DNA of 11,210 nt from Desulfobacterales bacterium (GCA_007127175.1 SKZX01000398.1:1-11210), one strand, 5' to 3'. Shown: positions 1 through 7,114, counted from the first letter of the stretch. The notes: a model not told the origin generated them from the sequence alone. A program made the numbers and translations.

Positions 1-238
1 CGTTCTTGCAGTCATCGGCCTTCAGGCGGTCGAGAATCATCGGGATGGTGATGTCGTCAGGCACCAGCTCACCCTTGTCAATGTAGACTTTGGCCTGTTT
101 CCCCAGATCTGTGCCGCCCTTGATGTTTTCACGGAAAATGGCGCCGGATTCAATGTGGGGCAGGTTGTATTTTTCCTTGACAATAGCGCCCTGGGTGCCT
201 TTGCCGCTGCCGTTGGGTCCGAAAAACAGAATATTCAT
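1..238 (-). CDS. adk: Adenylate kinase, N-terminal part (cut by window edge)
   Basis: The first 79 codons are visible; the gene continues beyond position 1. Adenylate kinase interconverts ATP + AMP and 2 ADP in the cytoplasm. The product starts MNILFFGPNGSGKGTQ, a P-loop at residues 7-16 of the adenylate kinase type. It is followed by LGKQAKVYIDKGELVPDD, the usual run leading to the second nucleotide-binding part. The ATG at 238 is preceded by a strong Shine-Dalgarno (AAGGAGAGG on the minus strand, about 242-250). The AMP-binding motif is unusual: the family norm is STGDMLR, here ESGAIFR (residues 30-36), so the Asp is Ala while the Arg is kept. It could be a divergent Adk or a related nucleoside monophosphate kinase; the LID domain lies outside the window. 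It is the downstream neighbour of the cca-like gene and probably has its own promoter. Confidence 0.85.
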   Translation of the reverse strand, partial: MNILFFGPNGSGKGTQGAIVKEKYNLPHIESGAIFRENIKGGTDLGKQAKVYIDKGELVPDDITIPMILDRLKADDCKN

Positions 239-325
239 ATCCCTCTCCTTCGTTTCGCTGCATGAAATTGATAATGGTAGATCACGTGACCGGATGCGTT
301 TTGATCGAAATTTTAGAAAAATGTT

Positions 326-354
326 TACATATATAAATGACGCTAAATTGTCAA
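326..354 (-). promoter_or_regulatory. Candidate sigma-70 promoter for adk
   Basis: On the minus strand a perfect TTGACA (-35) lies at 354-349, overlapping the stop codon of the upstream cca-like gene. The -10 is ambiguous: TATGTA at a 17-bp spacing (331-326) or TATATG at a 15-bp spacing (333-328). The AT-rich stretch and the position about 90 bp before the adk start support it. A TCACGTGA palindrome at 282-289 lies in the resulting leader, but its role is unknown. Confidence 0.5.
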
Positions 355-1730
355 GAAAGGTTTTTCCCTTTTATGAAATTTTCTGCAAATGCAAGGGCTT
401 CCTTTCTGCTCTCGATGTTTCCTGCAACCCGCTGCACCTCCAGTTTATCGAGTGTTTCAGCAATCAGGGGAGAGGGCTTCAGGCCGAAACGGCTTACCAG
501 GTCATGGCCGGTGACAAGGGGGGCCGCATCGGCCCGGGGCTGAAAGGTATCCCGGCATGTGGCTATGGTGTCGCGTACAAATGCCAGGGCCCCTGAAATG
601 TCCCGATCCGGGTTTTTGCCCATCATGTCTGCCGCAAACAAAAGCAGCAGGTCCGTCGAATAGGGCCGGGTTCGTATAAAAAAACGGGCGCGGGCACGGT
701 TTTTCCGTCGCCCTTCGGACATGGCGATATACAGCAGCAGCGGGCGGAGATGGTGCCGGATGATAAAGGATGTATAGTGTTTTTCCGCCGATGAAAAGCA
801 CAGGCGGCAGCTGATGGCGTCGGCGATGGCGCCGCCGGTGGTTTCATGGCCGTAAAAATGGGGTTGGCCCTGATGGTCTGTGGTGCACACGGCCGGTTTT
901 CCGATATCGTGGAGCAGGGCCGCATGTTTGATCATGGCAGCGCCATCCGGGCCGTTCAAAAGTTCTGAGTTGCCGCATCGATCGCACAGGGGTGGTGCAT
1001 CCGGGTGCAGCATCGCTTCCATGTGCCGGTATACAGCCAGTACATGGTCAAATGCATTGAATGCGTGATGAGCGTTTGCCGGACAGTTTTTCAGGGGCAT
1101 TAGCTCGGGGAAAAGCGCTTCAAGAATGCCTGTGTCCGCCATTTGCAAAAGGCAGGTGAAGCTGTCCGGCGCACCCAGCAGCTTGATCCATTCCTCCCGG
1201 ATGCGCTCCCCAGCCACAGTGGCGATCGCCGGCGCCATTTTCCGGATTTCCTCGAGGGTTTCCGGGGAAATGGCAAACTTCAGGAGGGCGGAGATCCGGA
1301 ACGCCCGCAGCAGTCTCAGCGGATCGCTTTCAAACGCCTCCGGGCAGACCATGCGGACCCTGCCGGCATCCAGGTCGGCCCGCCCGTTCAGGGGATCTAT
1401 GAGGGTTTGATGATAGACGTCAAATGCCATGGCATTGACGGTAAAATCCCGCAGTCTCAGGTCTTCTTCCAACGTTTGGGCTTTTGCGGCGGAGACGTCG
1501 CAGGCGCCGTCCCCTGCAGGTACGCGGTAAATGCACTTCTTCCCCTTTCCGATCTCAACGACCCTGCTGCCGGTGTTTGCCGCAACTTCTTCCGCAACCG
1601 AGCGGGCGTCGCCGATTACGGCAATATCGTGGTCCTTCGGCGGGTGTCCCCGCAGGGCATCCCGAACGCTTCCGCCGACAATATACACACCTTTTCGCCG
1701 GGGAATAAAATTAAGGTTGAAATTATGCAT
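351..1730 (-). CDS. cca: tRNA nucleotidyltransferase (CCA-adding type) with HD domain
   Basis: A class II nucleotidyltransferase of the CCA-adding / poly(A) polymerase superfamily, 459 residues from the chosen start. It would add or repair the 3' CCA of tRNAs using CTP and ATP. Visible motifs: VGGSVRDALRG (18-28), the metal-binding DHD (33-35), a likely third acidic residue D78, the flexible EEDLRLRDFTVNAMA stretch (88-102), DPLRLLRAFRISA (136-148) and GERIREEW (174-181). A C-terminal HD hydrolase domain has KHAALLHDIGKP (268-279). Two cysteines (C249, C252) form a CxxC just before the HD motif. The reading frame stays open to a GTG at 1838, but that has no ribosome site and the extra 36 codons are AT-rich and unlike the family. 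The ATG at 1730 places the GGxVRD motif about 18 residues in, as usual. Sequence alone does not separate full CCA-adding from CC-adding, A-adding or poly(A) polymerase activity. Confidence 0.82.
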   Translation of the reverse strand: MHNFNLNFIPRRKGVYIVGGSVRDALRGHPPKDHDIAVIGDARSVAEEVAANTGSRVVEIGKGKKCIYRVPAGDGACDVSAAKAQTLEEDLRLRDFTVNAMAFDVYHQTLIDPLNGRADLDAGRVRMVCPEAFESDPLRLLRAFRISALLKFAISPETLEEIRKMAPAIATVAGERIREEWIKLLGAPDSFTCLLQMADTGILEALFPELMPLKNCPANAHHAFNAFDHVLAVYRHMEAMLHPDAPPLCDRCGNSELLNGPDGAAMIKHAALLHDIGKPAVCTTDHQGQPHFYGHETTGGAIADAISCRLCFSSAEKHYTSFIIRHHLRPLLLYIAMSEGRRKNRARARFFIRTRPYSTDLLLLFAADMMGKNPDRDISGALAFVRDTIATCRDTFQPRADAAPLVTGHDLVSRFGLKPSPLIAETLDKLEVQRVAGNIESRKEALAFAENFIKGKNLS

Positions 1731-1955
1731 TTTCTTATGTATAGAGTGTGTTTTTTGTTTTAAAGGTTTCTTGTCATGCCTGCCGAGGGCAATTGGTGTT
1801 CCATGTTTTTGCCCGGATTTTTCGGTATCATTAAACACGATTCAATATTTTTTTTCCGGTTCCGGATGCGTTTCCGAAACCACTTCCGGTATTGGCGGGC
1901 ATTAACGCCATTTCCTGCGATGCCTGTTAAAAGTTGGGAGCCTGATGACGGCCTC

Positions 1956-2624
1956 ATGACTGTAAATACACCTGTAAATACAATTGACGCGGAAAAAAGT
2001 AAAGGTTCAAAACCTGCCCGGATCGCTGTGACCGGCGGTATCGGCTCCGGCAAGTCCCTGGTTTGTGACTTCCTGGCTGAAAAAGGACTTTTTGTGTTGA
2101 GCGCGGATGACCTTTCACGCCTTGCTGTCGAACCCGGTACCGAGGCGCATGCGAAAATTGCAGGGCATTTTGGCGATTCGGTGCTGATGCCGGACAATAC
2201 CATCAATCGTCCGGCCCTTCGGCGCATGATCAGCACCGACCCTGAAGCCAGAAAGGCACTTGAAAGCTTTATCCATCCCGAGGTTTTCCGGCAAATGGCC
2301 GAAAAGCTTGCGGTGGCTGAAAAAAAAGGTGAGCCGCTGGTGGTCGTGGAGGTGCCGTTGCTTTATGAATCCGGGTTTGACGCGTTTTTCGACGGCGTGA
2401 TCCTTGTGCGCGTGGATACGGAGCGGCGCATCGAGCGGATCATGTCCCGGGACAACGTTTCCCGCGAGGATGCCATTGCCATGATGAATATTCAGATGCC
2501 TGACCATGAAAAAAGCAAGCGCGCGGATTTCATCGTCGACAACAATGGCAGCGAAGCGGAAACCCGGCAGTCGGTGGAACGTTTGTACGAAAGTTTGCTT
2601 GCCCGTAGCAGGGGAAAACTATAG
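1956..2624 (+). CDS. coaE: Dephospho-CoA kinase
   Basis: Catalyses the last step of coenzyme A synthesis: ATP-dependent phosphorylation of the 3'-hydroxyl of dephospho-CoA. From the chosen ATG the protein is 222 residues, slightly longer than the usual 200 or so. Motifs: Walker A GGIGSGKS (27-34), SADDLSR (49-55, matching the DADxIAR substrate-site motif with the second Asp kept), HPEVFRQM, VEVPLLYESGFD (the PLL(F/Y)E motif), RIERIMSRDNVSRED and the closing ADFIVDNNGS (family form ADxVIxNxG). The start is uncertain: the frame is open from 1776 with ATGs at 1776, 1920 and 1956, and none has a good ribosome site. The ATG at 1956 leaves about 25 residues before Walker A, still more than most family members. 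The gene stands alone, divergent from cca across about 225 bp in which no further gene is seen. Confidence 0.9.
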   Translation: MTVNTPVNTIDAEKSKGSKPARIAVTGGIGSGKSLVCDFLAEKGLFVLSADDLSRLAVEPGTEAHAKIAGHFGDSVLMPDNTINRPALRRMISTDPEARKALESFIHPEVFRQMAEKLAVAEKKGEPLVVVEVPLLYESGFDAFFDGVILVRVDTERRIERIMSRDNVSREDAIAMMNIQMPDHEKSKRADFIVDNNGSEAETRQSVERLYESLLARSRGKL

Positions 2625-2645
2625 GACAGTAAAGATTGACGGCAC

Positions 2646-2816
2646 CGTAAAAAGTCAAAAATCACGGTAAAGATGGCTAAGTAAAAAGCCCAATATCTGC
2701 GTTGCGAGCAATCCCAGAACAATCTCACGTACGCATAAGTACTATCAATTATTCAAAAATTGCTCGCGCCTGGATCTTGAACTTTTCGAGGCACCCGCTG
2801 AGAATGACTTTTTACG
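2646..2816. mobile_element. MITE-like inverted-repeat element (171 bp)
   Basis: The ends are a perfect 12-bp inverted repeat: CGTAAAAAGTCA at 2646-2657 and TGACTTTTTACG at 2805-2816. A second, internal inverted pair is nested inside: GCGAGCAAT at 2704-2712 and ATTGCTCGC at 2759-2767. The centre holds short palindromic pieces around CACGTACGC and AAGTAC. It contains no coding frame with recognisable content. One end recurs in this window at 9720-9738, which argues for a dispersed family. No target-site duplication is obvious. It could be a non-autonomous transposon or a structured intergenic repeat. Confidence 0.65.
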
Positions 2817-2845
2817 GGTTTGTCAGGATTAATGGGCAATAATGG

Positions 2846-2874
2846 TTGACAGACAGATTTTCGAGTAATATAGT
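2846..2874 (+). promoter_or_regulatory. Near-consensus sigma-70 promoter for rho operon
   Basis: TTGACA at 2846-2851, a 17-bp spacer, then TATAGT at 2869-2874. This is the best sigma-70 match seen in the window. It begins 30 bp after the 171-bp repeat element and predicts a start near 2881, about 290 nt before the rho ATG. Confidence 0.72.
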
Positions 2875-2880
2875 TATGAG

Positions 2881-3170
2881 AAAAAAGTACCTGCCCCATA
2901 ATGGTCCTGTTTGCGCATGATCCCTGCTTGTAAATGCAAATACCATAATACAGGCCTCATAACACCTTAATGTTTTTAATGCGTTAATTGATTTTCGATA
3001 TCCCTGAATCCTGTCAAGGCAACAATCATTCGTGACCTGCGAAGCGTGCACCGGTATATGCTGAAACCAATCAGGACCATTTAGAACCCATTGTATTCCA
3101 CGACGCACGGGCGCTTTTAATGGATGGCGCGGCGGCGGGAAAATATTCTGAACTGGAGAATCTTTCATAG
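2881..3170 (+). promoter_or_regulatory. Long untranslated leader of rho
   Basis: About 290 nt separate the predicted transcription start from the rho ATG, and no gene is seen in it. Long, Rho-responsive leaders upstream of rho are established in Escherichia coli, where Rho limits its own synthesis; applying that here is inference. Seen directly: a perfect 10-bp inverted pair, AATGGTCCTG at 2900-2909 and CAGGACCATT at 3072-3081, which could close a large loop. A 17-codon frame at 2917-2970 lacks a ribosome site. The ribosome-binding GGAG (3155-3158) is 12 nt from the ATG, longer than usual. Confidence 0.4.
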
Positions 3171-4418
3171 ATGAACATTGATGACTTGAAAAACAAAAAA
3201 ATCAGTGAACTGACCAAGATGGCGAAGAAGTTCGACATCGAGAATGTCGGCCGGATGCGCAAACAGGAGTTGATCTTCTCGCTGCTGCAGGCACACATCG
3301 AAAAAAACGGGTTGATTTACGGTGAGGGCACCCTTGAAATTCTGCCTGACGGGTTCGGTTTTTTGCGGTCCCCCGACTGCAACTACCTGCCGGGTCCGGA
3401 TGACATCTATGTGTCGCCTTCCCAGATCAGGCGGTTCAACCTGAAAACGGGGGACACGGTATCCGGCCAGATCCGTCAGCCAAAGGAATCGGAACGGTAT
3501 TTCGCCCTGCTGAAGGTCGAGGCCATCAATTTCGAAGAGCCTGAAGTTGCCCGGGACAAAATCCTTTTTGACAACCTGACGCCGCTGTTCCCGGAAAAAA
3601 AGATCAAGCTCGAATTCGACAAGAACGAGTTTTCCACGCGCATCATGGACATGATGACGCCCATCGGCTTTGGCCAGCGCGGCCTTATCGTCTCCCCCCC
3701 GCGAACCGGCAAGACCATCCTCTTGAAAAACATCGCCAACAGCATGATCGGCAACCACAAGAATATTGTGCCTTTCGTGGTGCTCATCGACGAGCGGCCG
3801 GAAGAGGTGACGGACATGCAGCGGTCGGTGCGCGCGGAAGTCGTCAGTTCAACCTTTGACGAGCCTGCCGAAAGGCATGTCCAGGTGGCGGAGATGGTTA
3901 TTGAAAAGGCAAAGCGCCTGGTTGAACACAAGAAAAATGTTATTATATTGCTTGACAGCATCACCCGACTGGCCCGGGCCTACAACGCCACGATGCCGTC
4001 ATCGGGAAAACTCCTTTCCGGCGGCGTGGACGCCAATGCGCTGCATCGGCCAAAACGGTTTTTCGGGGCTGCAAGAAACATCGAGGAAGGCGGCAGCCTT
4101 ACAATTATTGCAACGGCGCTTATCGATACCGGAAGCCGCATGGACGAGGTCATCTTTGAGGAATTCAAGGGAACGGGCAACATGGAGCTGCACCTTGACC
4201 GGAAACTCTCTGACCGGCGGATTTATCCGTCCATCGACATCAACCGTTCCGGGACGCGAAAGGAAGAACTGCTTCTTGACTCGGCGACCATCAATCGCGT
4301 ATGGATACTCCGAAAACTTCTTGCGCCATTGAATCCTATTGACAGCATGGAATTTTTGCTGGATAAGATGAGGGGCACCAAAACCAACCAGGAATTTATG
4401 GATTCAATGAATTCCTGA
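3171..4418 (+). CDS. rho: Transcription termination factor Rho
   Basis: A hexameric RNA-dependent ATPase/helicase that releases RNA polymerase from untranslated transcripts. At 415 residues it matches the family (419 in E. coli) from the first residue (MNIDDLKNKKISELTKMAKK), which fixes the start. Domains in order: N-terminal helical bundle (1-45); primary RNA-binding OB fold with GEGTLEILPDGFGFLRS and DDIYVSPSQIRRFNLKTGD (about 50-115); RecA-like ATPase with Walker A PPRTGKT (176-182), LIDERPEEVTDM, Walker B VIILLDS (257-263), LARAYN, the Q-loop region LLSGGVDANALHRPKRFFGAAR, and the R-loop region ALIDTGSRMDEVIFEEFKG. There is no N-terminal insertion. R178 occupies the place of E. coli K181, a bicyclomycin-contact residue. 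It is first in an operon with rpmE, prfA and prmC. Confidence 0.98.
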   Translation: MNIDDLKNKKISELTKMAKKFDIENVGRMRKQELIFSLLQAHIEKNGLIYGEGTLEILPDGFGFLRSPDCNYLPGPDDIYVSPSQIRRFNLKTGDTVSGQIRQPKESERYFALLKVEAINFEEPEVARDKILFDNLTPLFPEKKIKLEFDKNEFSTRIMDMMTPIGFGQRGLIVSPPRTGKTILLKNIANSMIGNHKNIVPFVVLIDERPEEVTDMQRSVRAEVVSSTFDEPAERHVQVAEMVIEKAKRLVEHKKNVIILLDSITRLARAYNATMPSSGKLLSGGVDANALHRPKRFFGAARNIEEGGSLTIIATALIDTGSRMDEVIFEEFKGTGNMELHLDRKLSDRRIYPSIDINRSGTRKEELLLDSATINRVWILRKLLAPLNPIDSMEFLLDKMRGTKTNQEFMDSMNS

Positions 4419-4493
4419 TGGCTTGGGTTACATTTTTTGATTGCCGGGCGAACCGTTCAGGCCGGCCATACCAGACAACAAGGAAGGTTTGAG

Positions 4494-4703
4494 ATGAAAA
4501 AGGATATTCACCCCAAATATTTGGAAACCAAGGCAAGATGTGCATGCGGGAATGAACTTACCGTGGGGTCGACCAGGGAGAACATCAGTGTTGAAATCTG
4601 CTCCAAGTGCCACCCGTTTTACACGGGGAAACAGAAACTTGTCGACTCTGCCGGGCGCATCGAGCGTTTCCGCAGGAAATACGCGAAATACCAGGACCAG
4701 TAG
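4494..4703 (+). CDS. rpmE: Ribosomal protein bL31, zinc-binding form
   Basis: A 69-residue large-subunit protein at the inter-subunit bridge near the central protuberance. It starts MKKDIHPKY like the E. coli protein and keeps CSKCHPFYTGKQ. All four zinc ligands of the C+ form are present: C16, C18, C36 and C39. The frame is open further upstream to 4437, but the ATG at 4494 has an ideal AGGAAGG at 4481-4487 and the family-typical N terminus. It lies 75 nt after rho. Organisms often carry a second, zinc-free L31 used under zinc starvation; none is visible here. Confidence 0.97.
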   Translation: MKKDIHPKYLETKARCACGNELTVGSTRENISVEICSKCHPFYTGKQKLVDSAGRIERFRRKYAKYQDQ

Positions 4704-4728
4704 GTCCCTTAACCGCAAGCCCCTTGAA

Positions 4729-4785
4729 TCCGGCCGACGCAGCAGAACGTTTTTTCACCATGCTGTGCGGCCGGACTTTTATTAT
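4729..4785 (+). terminator. Terminator-like hairpin between rpmE and prfA
   Basis: TCCGGCCG plus ACGCAGCA at 4729-4744 pairs with TGCTGTGCGGCCGGA at 4761-4775. This gives 15 base pairs with one bulged A and one G-U pair, and a 16-nt loop. The tail CTTTTATTAT (4776-4785) is U-rich but interrupted. It may act as a partial terminator or attenuator that lowers prfA-prmC expression relative to rpmE, or as a 3' stabiliser of rpmE mRNA. A TATACT (4785-4790) follows, but without a convincing -35 box. Confidence 0.55.
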
Positions 4786-4808
4786 ATACTATTACGGATC
4801 AAACGATC

Positions 4809-5900
4809 ATGGCCTTAATGGACCGCCTTGTCGGTTTTGAACAGAGATATCTCGAGCTGGAACAATTGTTGAGCGACCCCGCGGTTGTTGGCGACAGGGA
4901 ACGGTACACGAAATATGCGCGCGAACACTCGGAGCTGGGAAAAATTGTTTCAGTTTACCGGGCCTACCGCCTCGTTCTCAATGAACTGGAGGAGAGCCGG
5001 GAGCTTTTGTCCGACAGCGATCATGAGATCAAGGATCTGGCCCGCAGCGAAATCGAAGCCTTGACCCGGCAGAAGGAAAAGCTGGAAACCGACATAAAAA
5101 AACTGCTCATTCCAAAGGACCCCAATGACGACAAAAACGTGATCCTTGAAATCCGTGCCGGCACCGGCGGCGAGGAGGCGTCCTTGTTTGCGGGGGACCT
5201 TTTCCGGATGTACAGCCGCTACATTGAAAACCTGAAATGGAAAATTGAAATCCTGACCGGGCATTTAACCGACTCCGGCGGCTTCAAGGAAGTGATCGCC
5301 ATGGTCACGGGTACAGGGGCCTACAGCTACCTGAAATATGAAAGCGGCACACACCGGGTGCAGCGCGTGCCTGCTACAGAAGCCCAGGGGCGCATCCATA
5401 CGTCGGCGGTAACGGTTGCCGTGCTGCCCGAGGCCGAGGAAGTCGAGGTCGAAATCGATCCCGGCGACCTGAAGGTCGATGTTTTCCGGTCATCCGGACC
5501 CGGCGGGCAATCCGTAAACACCACCGACTCGGCTGTCCGGATCACCCATCTGCCCACGGGCCTGGTGGTCATCTGCCAGGACGAGAAGTCCCAGCACAAA
5601 AACAAGGCCAAGGCGCTCAAGGTCCTGCGGGCGCGTCTTTACGATATCCAGATGCAGGAACAAAACGATAAAATATCCCAGGACCGGAAAAGCCAGGTGG
5701 GAAGCGGGGACAGAAGTGAAAGAATCCGGACCTATAATTTTCCCCAGGGGCGGGTCACGGATCACCGGATCGGCCTGACCCTTTACAAGCTTGACCAGGT
5801 TCTGGCCGGTGACCTCGAAGAAATCGTCAACGAGCTTGCCGCCTATTACCAGGCCCAGGCCATTGAGAATGCAGAATCCGATCTTGCAGAAAGCGCCTGA
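4809..5900 (+). CDS. prfA: Peptide chain release factor 1
   Basis: RF1 reads UAA and UAG in the ribosomal A site and triggers peptide release. The protein is 363 residues against 360 in E. coli. The stop-codon recognition tripeptide P188-A189-T190 (in HRVQRVPATEAQGRIHTSA) identifies RF1 rather than RF2. The catalytic GGQ is residues 232-234 in RSSGPGGQSVNTTDSAVRIT. The C-terminal signature GDRSERIRTYNFPQGRVTDHR is complete (about residues 298-318). The N-terminal half is the usual helical domain 1. The ATG at 4809 gives the family-typical start, though the only purine stretch before it (ACGGA) is weak; an ATG at 4818 is an alternative. Its last 32 nt overlap prmC, whose product methylates the GGQ glutamine. 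Confidence 0.98.
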   Translation: MALMDRLVGFEQRYLELEQLLSDPAVVGDRERYTKYAREHSELGKIVSVYRAYRLVLNELEESRELLSDSDHEIKDLARSEIEALTRQKEKLETDIKKLLIPKDPNDDKNVILEIRAGTGGEEASLFAGDLFRMYSRYIENLKWKIEILTGHLTDSGGFKEVIAMVTGTGAYSYLKYESGTHRVQRVPATEAQGRIHTSAVTVAVLPEAEEVEVEIDPGDLKVDVFRSSGPGGQSVNTTDSAVRITHLPTGLVVICQDEKSQHKNKAKALKVLRARLYDIQMQEQNDKISQDRKSQVGSGDRSERIRTYNFPQGRVTDHRIGLTLYKLDQVLAGDLEEIVNELAAYYQAQAIENAESDLAESA

Positions 5901-6759
5901 GTGGAACATCCTGGGGGTTCTTAAATGGACCACCGGTTATTTTGCCGACCACCATGTCGACAGCCCCCGGTTGACCGCCGAGATCCTGCTGGCGGAAACG
6001 CTTGGCATCGACCGGGTGGGCCTTTATGTCCGCTTTGACCAGCCGCTGACCGAAGATGAGCGCCAGCGCTTCCGGTCCCTTGTGAAACGGCGGATCCGGA
6101 AAGAACCCGTGTCCTACATCATCGGCAGGAGGGATTTCTGGAAAATTTCCCTTGCGGTCACCCCGGACGTCCTGATCCCCCGGCCGGATACGGAAATCAT
6201 CGTGGAAGCGGCGCTCGATCTTATGCCGGTTCCGATGGAAAAGCCCCTTCGCTTCCTTGACATGGGCACCGGTTCCGGGGCCATCGCCATCAGCCTGGCC
6301 CATTCGTTTCCCGGCCCCCTGTATTTTGCCTCGGACATTTCCCCTAACGCCCTCCGCATTGCCGCGGGCAATGCGGTGTTGAATGGCGTGGCGGACAGGG
6401 TCGCATTTTTCGCATCGCGATGGTTTGATGCGGTTTCAGCGGCATGTGCATTTGACATGATCGTATCCAACCCGCCGTATATCCCTTCCGGCCAAATACC
6501 GCATCTTGCCCCAGAAATCACCGATTATGAGCCGGTGCTGGCATTGGACGGCGACGGTGACGGCCTCCGTGATATTGCCGTCCTGGTCTCCGAAGGACCC
6601 GGTTTTCTTGTGCCCGGCGGCATCATGATCCTGGAGATCGGCCACGACCAGAAGCCGGCGGTTGAAAAGTTGGCGAAATCGCAGCCGAATTGGGCAGATA
6701 TAGCCTTTCGCAAAGACTATGCCGGCCATGACCGCGCAGTCGTTTTGCGGCGTCGCTGA
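5869..6759 (+). CDS. prmC: Release factor glutamine N5-methyltransferase
   Basis: PrmC transfers a methyl group from S-adenosylmethionine to the glutamine of the GGQ motif of RF1 and RF2, increasing release efficiency. The protein is 296 residues. N-terminal helical domain: LKWTTGYF, then SPRLTAEILLAETLG. Linker: VTPDVLIPRPDTE (about 98-110). Rossmann methyltransferase domain: FLDMGTGSGAIAISLA, with the SAM glycines at about 133-137, and the catalytic N201-P-P-Y204 in VSNPPYIPSG. The open frame reaches back to 5791 inside prfA, but only the ATG at 5869 gives a family-length N terminus. Its ribosome site is poor, so translation is probably coupled to prfA through the 32-nt overlap. It is the last gene of the rho operon. 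Confidence 0.96.
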   Translation: MQNPILQKAPEWNILGVLKWTTGYFADHHVDSPRLTAEILLAETLGIDRVGLYVRFDQPLTEDERQRFRSLVKRRIRKEPVSYIIGRRDFWKISLAVTPDVLIPRPDTEIIVEAALDLMPVPMEKPLRFLDMGTGSGAIAISLAHSFPGPLYFASDISPNALRIAAGNAVLNGVADRVAFFASRWFDAVSAACAFDMIVSNPPYIPSGQIPHLAPEITDYEPVLALDGDGDGLRDIAVLVSEGPGFLVPGGIMILEIGHDQKPAVEKLAKSQPNWADIAFRKDYAGHDRAVVLRRR

Positions 6760-6773
6760 GCGATTGGGCCATA

Positions 6774-6796
6774 TATGTCGTCCCTTCAGGACTCTG
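6774..6796 (+). repeat. Left 23-bp terminal inverted repeat
   Basis: Begins TATGTCGTCCC and ends GGACTCTG; it is a perfect reverse complement of 7234-7256. It contains its own small palindrome, GTCC-CTTCA-GGAC (6778-6790). Confidence 0.9.
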
Positions 6797-6818
6797 TGTT
6801 TTAGATGGTCATCCCATA

Positions 6819-6838
6819 CCGGTGGTTGAAACCACCGG
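6819..6838 (-). repeat. Left REP-like palindrome
   Basis: Perfect 9-bp stem with a 2-nt loop: CCGGTGGTT-GA-AACCACCGG. Read on the minus strand it is preceded by ATAG. It is the mirror copy of the palindrome at 7192-7211, with one difference in the loop. Confidence 0.85.
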
Positions 6839-6848
6839 CTATATTATG

Positions 6849-7114
6849 TATCCCCTCCGGGGATGACGGATGCCGAAGTTTATATTTCGTATACCATCTG
6901 AGGATGACCTGATTAACAGTCTCTATTAGATATTCCATCCGGGGATGACCGATTCCGAAGTTTATATTTCGTATACCATCTGAGGATGACCTGATTAAGA
7001 GTCTCTATTAGATATTCCATCCGGGGATGACCGATGCCGCAGTTTGAATTTCGTATACCATCTGAGGAGGACCTGATTAACAGTCTCTATTTCATATCCC
7101 CTCCGGGGATTATC
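6849..7114 (+). repeat. 41/82-bp higher-order tandem array
   Basis: A 20-bp core (consensus TATWCCATCYGRGGATGACC) starts at 6849, 6890, 6931, 6972, 7013, 7054 and 7095, exactly every 41 bp. Two half-units alternate: type A (core with CCGGGG, followed by GATKCCGMAGTTT) and type B (core with CTGAGG, followed by TGATTAASAGTCTC). Together they make an 82-bp unit present three times (6849, 6931, 7013) plus a partial fourth at 7095. Each core is a short palindrome, CATCCGGGGATG or CATCTGAGGATG. The first and last cores share a variant with a longer stem, ATCCCC-TCC-GGGGAT. Neither 41 nor 82 is a multiple of three, so the array is not a coding repeat. Confidence 0.9.

Noticed and set aside
282..289. 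TCACGTGA palindrome in the adk leader as an operator
   Set aside because: A lone 8-bp palindrome is expected by chance, lies downstream of the predicted start, and matches no regulator I can name with confidence.
1731..1838. 36-residue N-terminal extension of the cca product from GTG 1838
   Set aside because: No ribosome site, AT-rich codons unlike the gene body, and the family normally starts about 20 residues before GGxVRD.
1776..1955. N-terminal extension of CoaE from the upstream ATG at 1776
   Set aside because: The 60 extra residues have no family counterpart, no ribosome site precedes 1776, and the region overlaps the divergent cca upstream DNA. I kept 1956, though 1920 remains possible.
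2917..2970. 17-codon leader peptide upstream of rho
   Set aside because: No Shine-Dalgarno before it, no regulatory codon run of the attenuation type, and nothing to distinguish it from a chance frame.
3165..3758. 197-codon minus-strand frame opposite rho
   Set aside because: Antisense shadow of a very strongly conserved gene, with no recognisable domain and no ribosome site. Similar long antisense frames opposite prfA, prmC and uppS were rejected for the same reason.
6849..7114. CRISPR array (20-bp repeats at constant 41-bp spacing)
   Set aside because: The sequences between the cores are not unique spacers: they alternate between two repeated types, A and B. No cas genes are present and the core is a very short palindrome, so this is an 82-bp tandem repeat.
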